64,000 nucleotides of DNA from VFJQ01 sp044226525 (GTDB taxonomy: Bacteria; Verrucomicrobiota; Verrucomicrobiia; Chthoniobacterales; Chthoniobacteraceae): NCBI GenBank assembly GCA_044226525.1, contig JBGAGV010000025.1, positions 1-64,000 of the forward strand, in the 5' to 3' direction. Positions 1 through 9,377 of the stretch are shown piece by piece (within the stretch, counting starts at the first letter, position 1; each line of letters begins with the position of its first letter). The notes below the pieces were generated by a model. That model saw nothing but the letters and a program-made list of their open reading frames with translations, searched no databases and had not been told where the DNA came from. The translations under genes and the position numbers were made by a program.

Positions 1-196
1 CGCCGCTCCCCAGATACCCGCACCCGCCCTCGCGTGTCCTGCTTCAATAATTTCGGCTCCGAACTCGTAGATGTCATACCGCCTATGCTCTGACATCTAT
101 GAACCCGACTGCTAGAGGTGCTCCAGCGGACGCTTACGACGGGGAGTCGTGAGCTATCGTTCGAGGGCCGCACCGGCTTTCAAGGCGGCTGCTGAC
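1..196. other. Non-coding left edge with a short inverted repeat
   Basis: No gene is supported here. A perfect 9-bp inverted repeat (TAGATGTCA at 68-76 and TGACATCTA at 91-99, 14-base loop) lies about 100 bases downstream of the stop of the last gene of the minus-strand glycosyltransferase operon. It could be part of a 3' end structure, but it has no T-run and is not GC-rich, so I do not call it a terminator. Confidence 0.4.
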
Positions 197-3022
197 TCAT
201 AACTCTTGCGCCGCGTCGACGGACGGCGAGATTTGGGCGCGATGCCCCTCGACGATCAGGGCTGCAGAGGTAATCACGACATCTCCCGTCAGGAGACGCA
301 GATGAGGCCGATGCACGTAAGGCGCCCAGTCGATAAACGACTCGATTTCTCCCTGACCGATGCGCAAGTCCAGATCAACCCGGCAGCCGGCATTTTCGAG
401 CGTAGCACGGATCCTCTCCACATCGGCCGTGCGGAGCATGCTGAAGGCGGGGTTTTCGCCGTCCTCCGCGCGCGAAAGAGCAAAGTCGAATGTGAAAATT
501 GCGACACCGCCGGGGGCGAGCGTCCGGACGGCTTTTTCGAGAAATTTAATGGTCGAGGCGACATTTCGGCATTGGCGCAGAACGCTGCCGGAGAAGACGA
601 AATCGAATTCTCCCAAGGGCCGGAGTTCCAGCATGCTCGGGTCCGGGGAATCGTAATTAACGCTCCGAAAATCGGAGGGCGAGCCTTGTTTGCGCCGACG
701 GTCGGCAAAGCGCTGGATTCGTTCCTGCCGCGTCAAATTACCGATCGACAAAGCACTGACATCGAGCACCAGCAATTCGCTGACACGTTGAGAGACGAGC
801 GTGGAAACAGTGTCGGACTCCGCCACGAACGCAAGGCCCCGGCTGGAGCGGCACAGGCAGTTGCGTTCGTTGAGGGCATGGAAGATGAAGCAATTTTCCC
901 AAAGCTTGCGGTGATAGCGGAGAGTTTCGCCCAGCAATGCGGTGGCATCGCGAAACCATTGGGTTTGAAAATCCCGCTCGTTACAGAGCCTGGAGACCAA
1001 GGGCGAAGATCCGGCGAGCACCTTGGCGGGCACCCTGATGCGGAAATGGCCGGCAATCGTCGAAAAATTCACGACGTAGGGAGCGTCCGCCGGCGGAAAA
1101 AATCGGACGCTGCCCCAGACACGATCGGTGAGATAGCCCGAATCAAGCGCCGTCCGGCCGGACGAATCGTTGCGTCTGGCGATCAAGTCAGACTCGAGCC
1201 CGTTCCAGAACGGATGCCGTGGCACGGAGGCGATCAGGCTATCCCCGATCGCGGGGCCAGCGTTGCTCTGAGCCTCATCGGGCCAGAGCGAACTGAAGGT
1301 GACGAGTCTTTTTCCCCACAGCAGATCCTTGAGGGAAGTGTAAGGCAAAGCACGACCATCGACATAAATGCCACCTCTGTGTTTAAGCACGAGCAGGCCG
1401 GCCATGAGGAAACGGTGCCGCTTCTCATTCCAGCTCGTATAAAGGTCGAGCAGGTCGGGTTCCTGTTCTTCGATGAACTGGAGCAACTGCGACTCTTTCC
1501 AGATCTCGACTTTCCACCCGGCCTTTCTTTGCAGGAGCAACCAGAGTTGCAGCCTGCTAGGCAGCGGCGCAGTTCCGGTCGGGGAAATAACATGAATCAC
1601 TTTAGGAATGGGAAAATCCGGCCGTTGGAAGAGCAGTTGTTCACCCTTTTCCAAAAGCGAAAATCCCGCCTTTTTGAAGATCTCTTTCGCGTAGCTGGCT
1701 GGAGAGACTTCGGCCTCCTCGGAAACGTGGTTCTCGATCAAGACGCAGCCTCCGGGGGCTATCAAGTCCCGATCCAGTAGCAACCGCGCGACCTCCGCCT
1801 GAGCGCGGGCTTCCTTCTCCGTGCAATCGTGGCCAGCGAGATAGACCAACCCGGCCTGCTCTTTCCAAGCGGCAAGGAAATCGGACGAAGCCTGGCGATA
1901 CAACTCATCAGGCACCGGGGGCGGGTGGTGATGGCCGGTTGCTGGACTAACCTGCTCACACGGCAGGAACGGAGCCGGTTTCACTCGCACGTGGCGTTTG
2001 CCAAGGTTTTGGAGCGCCCGGACAGCTATCTCGTGAAAGGTATCTGTTGACCATCCCATGCCATCTCCCGCCACAGCGCTGCCATGCAACTCCATGAGGA
2101 GATGCTGGCCTCGTTCCGCAAACTCCGCCAAGGCGCGTCCCGCCGTCCCGGCTCGGGAGTTGAGCAAGGGCAGATCGGCTTGCAATCTGCGCTCTACAAT
2201 TTCGCCATCGGTTTGCAAGATCGTCGCTTCATACTTGGTAAGGGTATTCAACCCCTTACTCCACGTGTGATACCAATAGTGGACTACAAAGGCCACGTCA
2301 TCTTTTCTCCAACTTCGCTTGAGAACGGCGCGTTCGAACCGCTGACGTTCGGGAAATTCCAAGGTCAGGTCCGGCAGCGGATGAATCCACTCGCAAGGCA
2401 CGGGAGTAACTCCGGCCTGCTCGGGACCGCCGGCTTCCTCGACAACAGTGCTGAACAGGCCGGGCCCGGTCACTTGCACCGCATCCTCGGGCGCAGGGCA
2501 ACCAAAGGTGCCACGCTTGAAGGCTTCAATGATTCTGCCGAAGAACCGCGCTTTCGGACGGGCAACCATAAAGTCGTTCATCCACATGCTTCGGCCTCCA
2601 TAGTGAACACGCTCGTGGATGGGATGATCGGTGGTGAGCAAAACCTCCCACTGTCCATCGCCCACGGCCTTCAACAAATCATCCAGCGGGCGCAAACATT
2701 CCACGTCGATGTCCGCATAGACTCCGCCCATCGTCCAAAGGACCAGCACCCGGAAAATATCGGCACGAAGGATGCCAGCCGGATAAGAAAAATATGTCTC
2801 GAGAAACCCGGGGTGGTGCTCCCGGATGAAGTTTTCGCAATCAGCATCGGTATAAAATCGGATTTCCCATCCAGGGTTGAGCTTATGGAAGGAATCCATG
2901 CACTTGCGCAGGGGGCGATAGACCTGTCTCCGCTTCCAAGTCTGGTGGATGATTCGTGGAAAGGGAGGGACGGATTCGGGAGCGGGCGTGGGCGCCGGGG
3001 CCACAATAGCTTCTATGTGCAT
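197..3022 (-). CDS. Multidomain GT32-like glycosyltransferase / methyltransferase
   Basis: This 941-residue protein is predicted to be a cytoplasmic or membrane-peripheral sugar transferase with extra domains. Residues about 20-130 look like a GT32 (Gly_transf_sug, DXD-containing) domain: IIHQTW near the start and GGVYADIDVE carrying the DXD metal/nucleotide-sugar motif. Around residues 475-600 a second GT32-like segment begins VIHVIS and contains GGIYVDGRAL, where the second Asp of DXD is lost, so it may be inactive. The last 250 residues resemble a class I SAM methyltransferase (LDVSALSIG, LAPGGVAIFTF). I start at the ATG at 3022; an upstream TTG at 3070 would add 16 residues, but the GT32 similarity starts only after the ATG. 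It is the last gene of the minus-strand run from 11866. Acceptor and donor are unknown. Confidence 0.72.
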   Translation of the reverse strand: MHIEAIVAPAPTPAPESVPPFPRIIHQTWKRRQVYRPLRKCMDSFHKLNPGWEIRFYTDADCENFIREHHPGFLETYFSYPAGILRADIFRVLVLWTMGGVYADIDVECLRPLDDLLKAVGDGQWEVLLTTDHPIHERVHYGGRSMWMNDFMVARPKARFFGRIIEAFKRGTFGCPAPEDAVQVTGPGLFSTVVEEAGGPEQAGVTPVPCEWIHPLPDLTLEFPERQRFERAVLKRSWRKDDVAFVVHYWYHTWSKGLNTLTKYEATILQTDGEIVERRLQADLPLLNSRAGTAGRALAEFAERGQHLLMELHGSAVAGDGMGWSTDTFHEIAVRALQNLGKRHVRVKPAPFLPCEQVSPATGHHHPPPVPDELYRQASSDFLAAWKEQAGLVYLAGHDCTEKEARAQAEVARLLLDRDLIAPGGCVLIENHVSEEAEVSPASYAKEIFKKAGFSLLEKGEQLLFQRPDFPIPKVIHVISPTGTAPLPSRLQLWLLLQRKAGWKVEIWKESQLLQFIEEQEPDLLDLYTSWNEKRHRFLMAGLLVLKHRGGIYVDGRALPYTSLKDLLWGKRLVTFSSLWPDEAQSNAGPAIGDSLIASVPRHPFWNGLESDLIARRNDSSGRTALDSGYLTDRVWGSVRFFPPADAPYVVNFSTIAGHFRIRVPAKVLAGSSPLVSRLCNERDFQTQWFRDATALLGETLRYHRKLWENCFIFHALNERNCLCRSSRGLAFVAESDTVSTLVSQRVSELLVLDVSALSIGNLTRQERIQRFADRRRKQGSPSDFRSVNYDSPDPSMLELRPLGEFDFVFSGSVLRQCRNVASTIKFLEKAVRTLAPGGVAIFTFDFALSRAEDGENPAFSMLRTADVERIRATLENAGCRVDLDLRIGQGEIESFIDWAPYVHRPHLRLLTGDVVITSAALIVEGHRAQISPSVDAAQEL

Positions 3023-3162
3023 GAAGGAATCGGCAGGAATTTCTGTTCGGATGGGCGAAATGAGCGGCAATCAATCCACGGCCCACTGAGTCGTTGGACC
3101 AAACGCCACGTCCTCTGATTTTTCTCCCGCTTACTCACTCTGGCGAAGACTCAGGGCCTCAT

Positions 3163-5583
3163 TCATGGCTGGATCGACGATAACCGTCCCGTCGCGAAGG
3201 AGGCGTCGAGAGTTAAGTTAGCAATCCCCTGCTCTTCATCGATTTCGATATCGACGAAGACGACGCTTTCCTTGAAGGCCCACCCCCACCTCTTGACATT
3301 CAGCGTCCGACATTTCACTCGCTTCGTCAGGAGCCCGCGGGCGAGGCAATGAGGAATCTGGCTGGTATCGGGCACGACCAAGCCGCTCTTTGAGATTCGC
3401 TCGAGCACAGATGTCCGCAGCAGCGCGAAAAACGGCAGGCTCAGAGCCATCGCCGTTTCGTCGATTGACGAAGTCCCAAGCGACGGAGGCATGTGGAACA
3501 CGGCGTCGCAGGGAAGCTCCCGTCCACCCAGAAAAAGCTCGGCTCCGGAGGAGGCCACCGCTTCCACCGGAAGAAAAATCACATATTCCGTCCGGACGTG
3601 AGCGAGGATGCTTTCGACGATCCGATCCCAATCCAGCATCATGTCCGCCGAAAGTTCGACGATATGGCGGGGCGCCATCTCCCCGAGCCATATCTCTGCC
3701 TGGGTAACTCCGAGCAACATCACCATGACCTCGACGTCGGGACCAAATTTCCAGGACAGCCACCGGCGTTCGAAGTTCCCGGCCGAGTTCCGGTCCACAA
3801 AAATGATCACCGCAGCATTTTTCCGCACCCTGATCGGTGCCGCCAGTTCGAGTGCCGCGGCGGCCTCGGCTGAACACCACAACGCATAGGCACCTTCCTC
3901 CCACGCATCCGGCTCGCCATCGAATCGGACCAAGGAAGCGCCTTCCTCAATCGGAGGCAACTTTTGGGCCGCGCTCTCCGTCGCAATGACATATTGCTCG
4001 ACCTGATCCATCCCCGGAGCAATCAGCGCCGCCCCGCTCGGTTCCGCGAACCCGTCCCACCCGTATGGCGCGCGATCAAACAATCCGCCGAGTTCTTTCC
4101 GGGGAATACAATCCGAGCCGATGAGAAGAGTCTTTTCGAACGGCAAGGGCAGGCCCGCACGAGAAAAGAAATCGCCCGTCGCGTGCAAAGGTGTGCCTTC
4201 GGGAACACAGACGATCGGAACCTGATATTTACACGAATACATCGCCAGCGGCTCCCCGATCGATCGACCGCCATGATAGATAATCAGGGGCCCGTTCCAC
4301 CATTGACGCACCGCATGTGGCACGATCAGCCCCCCCTCTCCCACGCTCCGCTTCACATTGACGATCGCCACCCCACAGGTGCCGCCCGCCGAGGTCTTCG
4401 TAGTTATCGAGTCGCCAGCACCGGGCGTCAGCCACCTCGAAGTTTTGTCGATTCGTTTCCACCAAAAGCCGCTCTCGTGAATGCCGTCGGGAATGCCGAA
4501 GACGCGGGTAACAAACTCGGTTTCCTGCACGAATGGCTGCCCGTAGATATCTCCGCAGACGACCGCCCCTTCCACCAGTTTCGGTGCCCACCGGCGAACG
4601 CGGTGATAGAGGTCAACCCCCACGACGCCCGCCACGTATAACAACGCGATGCTTCCATCGGGGATCTGAGCAAGAGATTTGGCCGCCCCGCGGGGTAACA
4701 CTTCGCAGCCAGGCGCTCCCGCACACTCCATATCCAATTTTCTCCGGAGCAACGCCCGATCCGCTTCTTCCAAAGCATTCGCCGAAGGTTGCCACAAATC
4801 GTAGGTGTCGACCAGATAGATGTGCTCAAACGAATGTTTCCATCCAAGGAATCGCGTTCCCGGATAGAAACCGACTTGTAAAGCGGAACCTGCCGGCAGA
4901 TCGGGAATCTGCCGCGGAGTTCCCAATCCCTCTTGCAGGTCCTCGCCTGCGTCGAGTGGCGGGCGCTCGGTGCATAGTTCCCAGCCGCCATCCACCACAT
5001 CGAGCACCTGCATGGGGAGATCTCGAACCCGCTCCCCGAATCCTGCCAGAAACCGGCAATCGTCGTCGGCTCCATCCGAAATAGCTCCCCCGTATCGACT
5101 GGGAGATGCCTCCAAAGAAAAGACGATGCAGTTCGTCCCGGTCGTTCGCTGAAGGTTGCGAAATTGATCCCAAGGCTCACAGCGTAGCAGGGCGTCACGC
5201 ATTCTTCGCCCACGGCAGGCGAGCCGCGTTCGAACGACATAAGCCTCGCCCGCTTGAAGCGGATAGTTTCGAATCCGCTCGCCGAAACACTGCGGCAAAA
5301 GAATGCCGGGATCGAAAATCGCTGCCCAGCCTTCCGGGTGCAGCTTCTCGATTGCTTCATTGATAGCCTCCGCCTTCATGTGCAGCGGGTGAAAATCCTC
5401 TCCGGCCGGCAGGAGCTGTTCACTGATCACACATGCAAGACCAAGCTCCGAACAGAGATCGATCGTCGCCCGATCATCGGGCACGGTCAGGATGATCCAA
5501 CGGTCGAAATGCTTCCGGTTGGAGGCTGTCATCCGGAGACGTTCCGACCTCCGAATGCAAATGGTCGCGGCTTGTAACATCAT
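3163..5583 (-). CDS. Large multidomain protein with GT-A-like and methyltransferase-like segments
   Basis: This is an 806-residue protein. Its first 100 residues look like a GT-A nucleotide-diphospho-sugar fold (RWIILTVPDD, then WAAIFDPGILLP in the place of the usual DxD strand). Residues about 220-370 look like a class-24-type SAM methyltransferase (YPGTRFLGWKH, IYLVDTYDLW, VEGAVVCGDIYG). The C-terminal half is mixed alpha/beta with LIIYHGGRS and KTLLIGSDCIPRKE, which could be a further nucleotide-sugar-type domain. I chose the ATG at 5583, which lies 7 bases after the preceding stop with a purine-rich stretch upstream; a longer in-frame start would run back into the neighbour. Gene spacing suggests co-transcription with the two GT2 genes upstream. 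A role in building or modifying the same glycan is inferred; the exact reaction is unknown. Confidence 0.6.
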   Translation of the reverse strand: MMLQAATICIRRSERLRMTASNRKHFDRWIILTVPDDRATIDLCSELGLACVISEQLLPAGEDFHPLHMKAEAINEAIEKLHPEGWAAIFDPGILLPQCFGERIRNYPLQAGEAYVVRTRLACRGRRMRDALLRCEPWDQFRNLQRTTGTNCIVFSLEASPSRYGGAISDGADDDCRFLAGFGERVRDLPMQVLDVVDGGWELCTERPPLDAGEDLQEGLGTPRQIPDLPAGSALQVGFYPGTRFLGWKHSFEHIYLVDTYDLWQPSANALEEADRALLRRKLDMECAGAPGCEVLPRGAAKSLAQIPDGSIALLYVAGVVGVDLYHRVRRWAPKLVEGAVVCGDIYGQPFVQETEFVTRVFGIPDGIHESGFWWKRIDKTSRWLTPGAGDSITTKTSAGGTCGVAIVNVKRSVGEGGLIVPHAVRQWWNGPLIIYHGGRSIGEPLAMYSCKYQVPIVCVPEGTPLHATGDFFSRAGLPLPFEKTLLIGSDCIPRKELGGLFDRAPYGWDGFAEPSGAALIAPGMDQVEQYVIATESAAQKLPPIEEGASLVRFDGEPDAWEEGAYALWCSAEAAAALELAAPIRVRKNAAVIIFVDRNSAGNFERRWLSWKFGPDVEVMVMLLGVTQAEIWLGEMAPRHIVELSADMMLDWDRIVESILAHVRTEYVIFLPVEAVASSGAELFLGGRELPCDAVFHMPPSLGTSSIDETAMALSLPFFALLRTSVLERISKSGLVVPDTSQIPHCLARGLLTKRVKCRTLNVKRWGWAFKESVVFVDIEIDEEQGIANLTLDASFATGRLSSIQP

Positions 5584-5590
5584 GCGAAGA

Positions 5591-6409
5591 TTACCATGGC
5601 TCCCCCTTCGCAGGCGCGCGGCCACCGAGAGTGGTGAATGAGGTTTCTTCCGTCTCGGTCTGTGAGGCCGCATTTCCCCCCCTGCGAAGGCCGTGCATCA
5701 GAATGTCACATCGGCTCCGAGCCCAGCCATACGGGTTCGCCCGCAACCGGCCATGCTTCAGGTTTTCCTGCGACAGGTTATAATTGGCCATCTGCATGGC
5801 ATCATAGCTGACACCGATGCGGCAGTTTTTGGTGGTGTCAGCTTTGGTGTTCGGCAGCGCCCCGGGAGGGCCAGCCGGCGCGCTCACATACCGAAGCCCC
5901 CGCGCGCAAGCCCGCATCAGGAGATCGCAATCCTGATGGCCCACCGGGAAAAATGTCTCGTCATAGCCGCCCAGTTCGTGGAACGCGCTGCGGCGCATCG
6001 CGATTCGCCCATAAGTGCCATCGCCCCAGACCCCACTCCAAAGGTGGACGACGTCTGCGTTTCCGGACAAAAATTTTTCCCGAAGAATTTCGATGGATCG
6101 CCCGACAAAGTTGTCGGCATCGAGATTCACCAGCACGTCACCTGAGGCGATTTTATGCGCCAGGTTCTTGGCCTTGGATGCGTGAAAACGGGTCGCGCTG
6201 CTCTGGCGGGCATAAGTGAGCTGTGGGAAACGGGCCTGGTCGAGACCGTAAGTCTCCGAGATCCACTCGTGCATGCCATCAGCTGAGTTATAGTTAAGCA
6301 CCACCAGCTCCACATCCGGCACGTCGGCGATTGTTTCCAGATTCCGCGGCAGCGTCTCTTTCAACTGATAAAGGCGGTTCATACAGGCCGTGCAAAAGGA
6401 GATGCGCAT
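5591..6409 (-). CDS. GT2-type glycosyltransferase
   Basis: This 272-residue protein has a GT-A fold typical of GT2/galactosyltransferase-like enzymes. It opens with RISFCTACMNRLYQLKETLP, continues with the nucleotide-binding strand VELVVLNYNSADG, and carries the metal-binding LDADN motif (VLVNLDADNFVG). A C-terminal GYDE...GHQDCDLLMR block matches the acceptor-side ED/QD-type motif of this family. It is clearly paralogous to the gene immediately upstream (6427-7173): FHASKAKNLAH, LDADNF, DGTYGRI and GGYDE are shared. The start at 6409 was chosen because homology begins there and the upstream gene ends at 6427. The sugar transferred cannot be told from sequence. Confidence 0.85.
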   Translation of the reverse strand: MRISFCTACMNRLYQLKETLPRNLETIADVPDVELVVLNYNSADGMHEWISETYGLDQARFPQLTYARQSSATRFHASKAKNLAHKIASGDVLVNLDADNFVGRSIEILREKFLSGNADVVHLWSGVWGDGTYGRIAMRRSAFHELGGYDETFFPVGHQDCDLLMRACARGLRYVSAPAGPPGALPNTKADTTKNCRIGVSYDAMQMANYNLSQENLKHGRLRANPYGWARSRCDILMHGLRRGGNAASQTETEETSFTTLGGRAPAKGEPW

Positions 6410-6426
6410 CGGGGGTAATCGGGCCG

Positions 6427-7173
6427 CTATATTTCGACAGCGTGGTTGAAATTGAAACACACAGGCATCGGCCGGCGGCTTGCGTTGACGCTTAGCCGCC
6501 CTAATCGCAGGTTTTCATCGAGATGCTTGGAGTTGCGTTCGGACATTTCCCCAAATGAGCACCGAACCCCAAGGTATTTCATTTTCTCTGCGCAACCGTT
6601 CCGAATTGCCGGCACCCCCGACTGCCGGGTTTTAACGATCGGCATCCCGGACGCTCGGGCCCGCGAAATGAGGTCACGATCCTGATGCGCCATTGGCATC
6701 ATATCCTCGTCATATCCCCCCAGTCGCCGAAAGCTCTCCCGCGAGAGCCCGATACGCCCGTATGTGCCGTCGGCATAATTTCCGCAGAAACCATGAATCA
6801 GGGAATCCGGCCCTTCTTCCCAAAGGGAGCGCAATGTCTCGATGGTATCGCCGATAAAATTGTCCGCATCGAGATTGATGAGATAGTCCCCGGTCGCACC
6901 AAAGTGAGCGAGGTTCTTGGCCTTCGATGCATGGTAGTGGGTTTGTGTCGACTCGTGAAAATACCGCAACCGGCCGGCGTCAATCTCAGGCTGGAACTGG
7001 CGGAGCCATCCGTCGAGTCCGTCCTGCGAATTGTAGTTCACCAGCACGAGTTCCGCCTCTCCGTCGAACCCGATGGCATACAGGTTTACGGGCAGTGTCT
7101 GCCGAAGCTGCCAAAGCCTGTTCTTGCAGGTGGTGCAAAAGGAAAGCCGCGCTGGTCTTGGGAAGGGATTCAC
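6427..7173 (-). CDS. GT2-type glycosyltransferase (paralogue of the next gene)
   Basis: This 248-residue GT-A glycosyltransferase is predicted to transfer a sugar from a nucleotide donor. Visible motifs are ARLSFCTTCKNRLWQLRQTL at the N-terminus, LVLVNYNSQDG, LINLDADNFIGD (DXD-like metal site) and GGYDEDMMPMAHQDRDLISR. It starts with GTG at 7173; no ATG is available before the conserved core. It lies 12 bases after the fucosyltransferase-like gene and 17 bases before its own paralogue. Tandem duplication followed by divergence is the simplest explanation for the pair, which may add two successive related residues to one glycan. Confidence 0.85.
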   Translation of the reverse strand: MNPFPRPARLSFCTTCKNRLWQLRQTLPVNLYAIGFDGEAELVLVNYNSQDGLDGWLRQFQPEIDAGRLRYFHESTQTHYHASKAKNLAHFGATGDYLINLDADNFIGDTIETLRSLWEEGPDSLIHGFCGNYADGTYGRIGLSRESFRRLGGYDEDMMPMAHQDRDLISRARASGMPIVKTRQSGVPAIRNGCAEKMKYLGVRCSFGEMSERNSKHLDENLRLGRLSVNASRRPMPVCFNFNHAVEI

Positions 7174-7185
7174 GGGGCAGGCAGG

Positions 7186-7983
7186 TTAATGCGAGCGCAC
7201 AGTTTTCTCCCCATCAGCTTTCAGGATCACACTCTTTGGTGATCCGTTCATCGCAATCGCCACCCCGGAAAACGACGACCAATAACTCCCGTAAACATAT
7301 TCAGCACGGCTAAGAACAAATAACTCGATCAAATCGTCCTCCGCTGCGATGAGATCAAACGAGCGAGGCCAGCGCTGGGTCAGTTGCTGACGCCGCGGAT
7401 ACGTGACCAAGGCGTCCCCGAATAACTTTCGCATCGCGCGCTCGCTTTCCAGATTGTCCGACGCGAGGAAAATTTTCTTTCCCTCCGCGACGATCCGTTT
7501 CGCGGCCCGGAAGAAAAAGGCATCGGGTGAAAACCTGGCGGAGTTCAAATTGTCCGTCCGTCGGATGTGCATGCCGACCGTGTTCTCCATCTGGCTACGA
7601 CTGAATTCATCGACAACCTGGCGCAAGCGAGCTGAAAGGGCCGGGAAGAAGGGCATCACGTCGGCCAGCGTGAGGGCGTTCTCGTGAGTCCCCCAGAAAA
7701 CATAGTCCGACTGCAAACGAACGCGCTCCGCCGAGACGTCAACGGTTCGATCCGGATCGATCTCCCATGGTTGATGGCGGAGTTTTCGATCGTAAGGCCC
7801 GGCAACCTCCATCGACACTTGCACGTCCGGGAGCCGATCGAAAAAATGCCAGAAGTCCCCCCAGTCCCAGACCAGGAAAAACTCGGCCCCAAACTGCTGG
7901 CAGAGTCTTCGAGCGGAGGCGACCGCCCGCAGGCGGTTGCACATGCCGTGCTGTGGCACAAGAGTCAGATGGCGAAGATTCAT
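7186..7983 (-). CDS. NodZ/GT23-like fucosyltransferase
   Basis: This 265-residue protein resembles the GDP-fucose-dependent alpha-1,6/O-fucosyltransferase superfamily (NodZ, GT23, GT11 relatives). An N-terminal QHGMCNRLRAVASA block corresponds to the glycine/Asn/Arg N-terminal motif of that superfamily, and VGMHIRRTDN matches the GDP-fucose-binding HxRRxD motif. A late block EYVYGSYWSSFSGVA corresponds to the conserved Ser/Phe-rich motif near the C-terminus. The start chosen is ATG 7983, 11 bases after the upstream gene ends; a longer frame would overlap it by 75 bases and adds residues without family similarity. Fucosylation of the island's glycan is an inference from this motif set. Confidence 0.75.
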   Translation of the reverse strand: MNLRHLTLVPQHGMCNRLRAVASARRLCQQFGAEFFLVWDWGDFWHFFDRLPDVQVSMEVAGPYDRKLRHQPWEIDPDRTVDVSAERVRLQSDYVFWGTHENALTLADVMPFFPALSARLRQVVDEFSRSQMENTVGMHIRRTDNLNSARFSPDAFFFRAAKRIVAEGKKIFLASDNLESERAMRKLFGDALVTYPRRQQLTQRWPRSFDLIAAEDDLIELFVLSRAEYVYGSYWSSFSGVAIAMNGSPKSVILKADGEKTVRSH

Positions 7984-7994
7984 GGCCGGGGTCT

Positions 7995-9377
7995 TCAAAG
8001 TTTCCTGCCCGGATTTGACGCCCCTTCCGGGAAGGGAGCCAGGCTCATCGGCTGAACCCCCGGATAACAAGGCAGCGTGGGCACATCTCCATGCGCGGGA
8101 TCCCTCAATAGGTATGGCCGGTGAAAGACGGTTTGATCCATGGTCGTCCCACCCAGACCGGTCGAGACATCACCAATGTGCTGAACCAAAAAGCGGGGCG
8201 TCGCGAATAGCTTCCCTTTCAATTCTTCTCCCACCAGAATGTCGCCCGCCATCTCATAGTTTTCGATCGAGCACCGATCGACGGCATCGGCGAGACGCGG
8301 CGCGATATGCGCCGGGTAATACATTCCCTGCGTGCAGGCAAACGGGCTTCCGTTGTATTCGCAAAAGCGTTTGCCGGTAAAAGTTCCAGCGATCGCTTCG
8401 AAATCAAATGGCGAGAACAACGCCAGGCCGTAGTCTCTCAATCCGAAGTCCTGCTCCATTTCGCGAATCGTCGCCAACAGGCGCCGGATGAAATTGTCTT
8501 TGCAGACGACGTCATCCTCCAGAATGAGGACCCCTATTTTGCCCTCGAGCGGGATGCGGAGACTCCGGCACCGATTTAGCGCCGCGCGGGCCTTCATGCG
8601 ATTGATCGGGCGAAGCCTCTCCAGTTCCGCCTCGGTCATCGAAATGACGCGGATATTTTCGTGGTGAAGGTAATCACTGAGATAACTATGATCCTCGCCC
8701 CCGACCAACAGTAGAACCTCGCCCGTCCGCCGAACCCACGGGTCTGCGGCAAACATGCTAGCGAGCGTCTGATGAATGTATGACACCTTCCGCTGAATCG
8801 TTTTCACGACAATGACCAACGACTCCGGCGAATAGTCCGCAGCCGCATCGGCGCAGTGCAAACTGTGCCAGGCAACTCGAGTTCCCAAGTCAGGACGGCG
8901 CAGATTGGAAAATGAAGAACCGGGCTCGTGGATTTCAGCTAAAAGACCGGGAAGCATCGCCCCATCGCCATTCTTTTCATGTTTGCGGCTGCCTTGAAGG
9001 ATGGTCCGGCTCATCGCTCGCGCCAAGGGATGCGCCCTGCAGCAGCCAAAGATGACCTTGTCGCCGGGGCCGGGAACGATGAAAGCGTCGGCGGCGGCGG
9101 CGATGTCGTCGAACTCACCAGTGCATTCGGCCTCCGGCTCCGGAGCGATGCCTCCAAACTGCCCCAGCACTTCGGTCCGGACGATTTCCCTCCGAGCCTC
9201 TTCCGAAGTCAGCGCGGCAAACACATGGCCGAGACGGAAGCAGGGAAGCCGACTACTGGTCCACAAAAAATGCTCCCATTCAGGGTGGCGCTCCCGCCAC
9301 GAACGCATGTTTTTCAAAAACCGCGTCGGCAGGGGCGCCGGGCCGGTCCAGATATGGTGAAGGATTCGCGGGATCAC
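7995..9377 (-). CDS. GT32-like / GT25-like fusion glycosyltransferase
   Basis: This 460-residue protein has two GT-A-like parts. The first 130 residues start IPRILHHIWTGPAPLP, the hallmark of GT32/capsular sugar transferases, but the DXD position reads GGIAPEPEAE, so its catalytic Asp pair is replaced. The second half (about 190-400) has VSYIHQTLASMF and VLILEDDVVCKDNF; EDDV is the acidic motif found in GT25 and MGAT4-like enzymes. I place the start at GTG 9377 because it overlaps the upstream stop as GTGA, a translational-coupling arrangement repeated elsewhere in this window; a TTG at 9386 is the alternative. The second domain is probably the active one. Confidence 0.7.
   Translation of the reverse strand: MIPRILHHIWTGPAPLPTRFLKNMRSWRERHPEWEHFLWTSSRLPCFRLGHVFAALTSEEARREIVRTEVLGQFGGIAPEPEAECTGEFDDIAAAADAFIVPGPGDKVIFGCCRAHPLARAMSRTILQGSRKHEKNGDGAMLPGLLAEIHEPGSSFSNLRRPDLGTRVAWHSLHCADAAADYSPESLVIVVKTIQRKVSYIHQTLASMFAADPWVRRTGEVLLLVGGEDHSYLSDYLHHENIRVISMTEAELERLRPINRMKARAALNRCRSLRIPLEGKIGVLILEDDVVCKDNFIRRLLATIREMEQDFGLRDYGLALFSPFDFEAIAGTFTGKRFCEYNGSPFACTQGMYYPAHIAPRLADAVDRCSIENYEMAGDILVGEELKGKLFATPRFLVQHIGDVSTGLGGTTMDQTVFHRPYLLRDPAHGDVPTLPCYPGVQPMSLAPFPEGASNPGRKL

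Noticed and set aside
68..99. Terminator for the glycosyltransferase operon
   Set aside because: The arms are AT-rich, only 9 bp, with a 14-base loop and no T-run.
2084..3118. Plus-strand 344-codon frame and the 524-codon frame at 206-1780
   Set aside because: Both are antisense shadows of the GT32-like gene, which has clear motifs on the minus strand.
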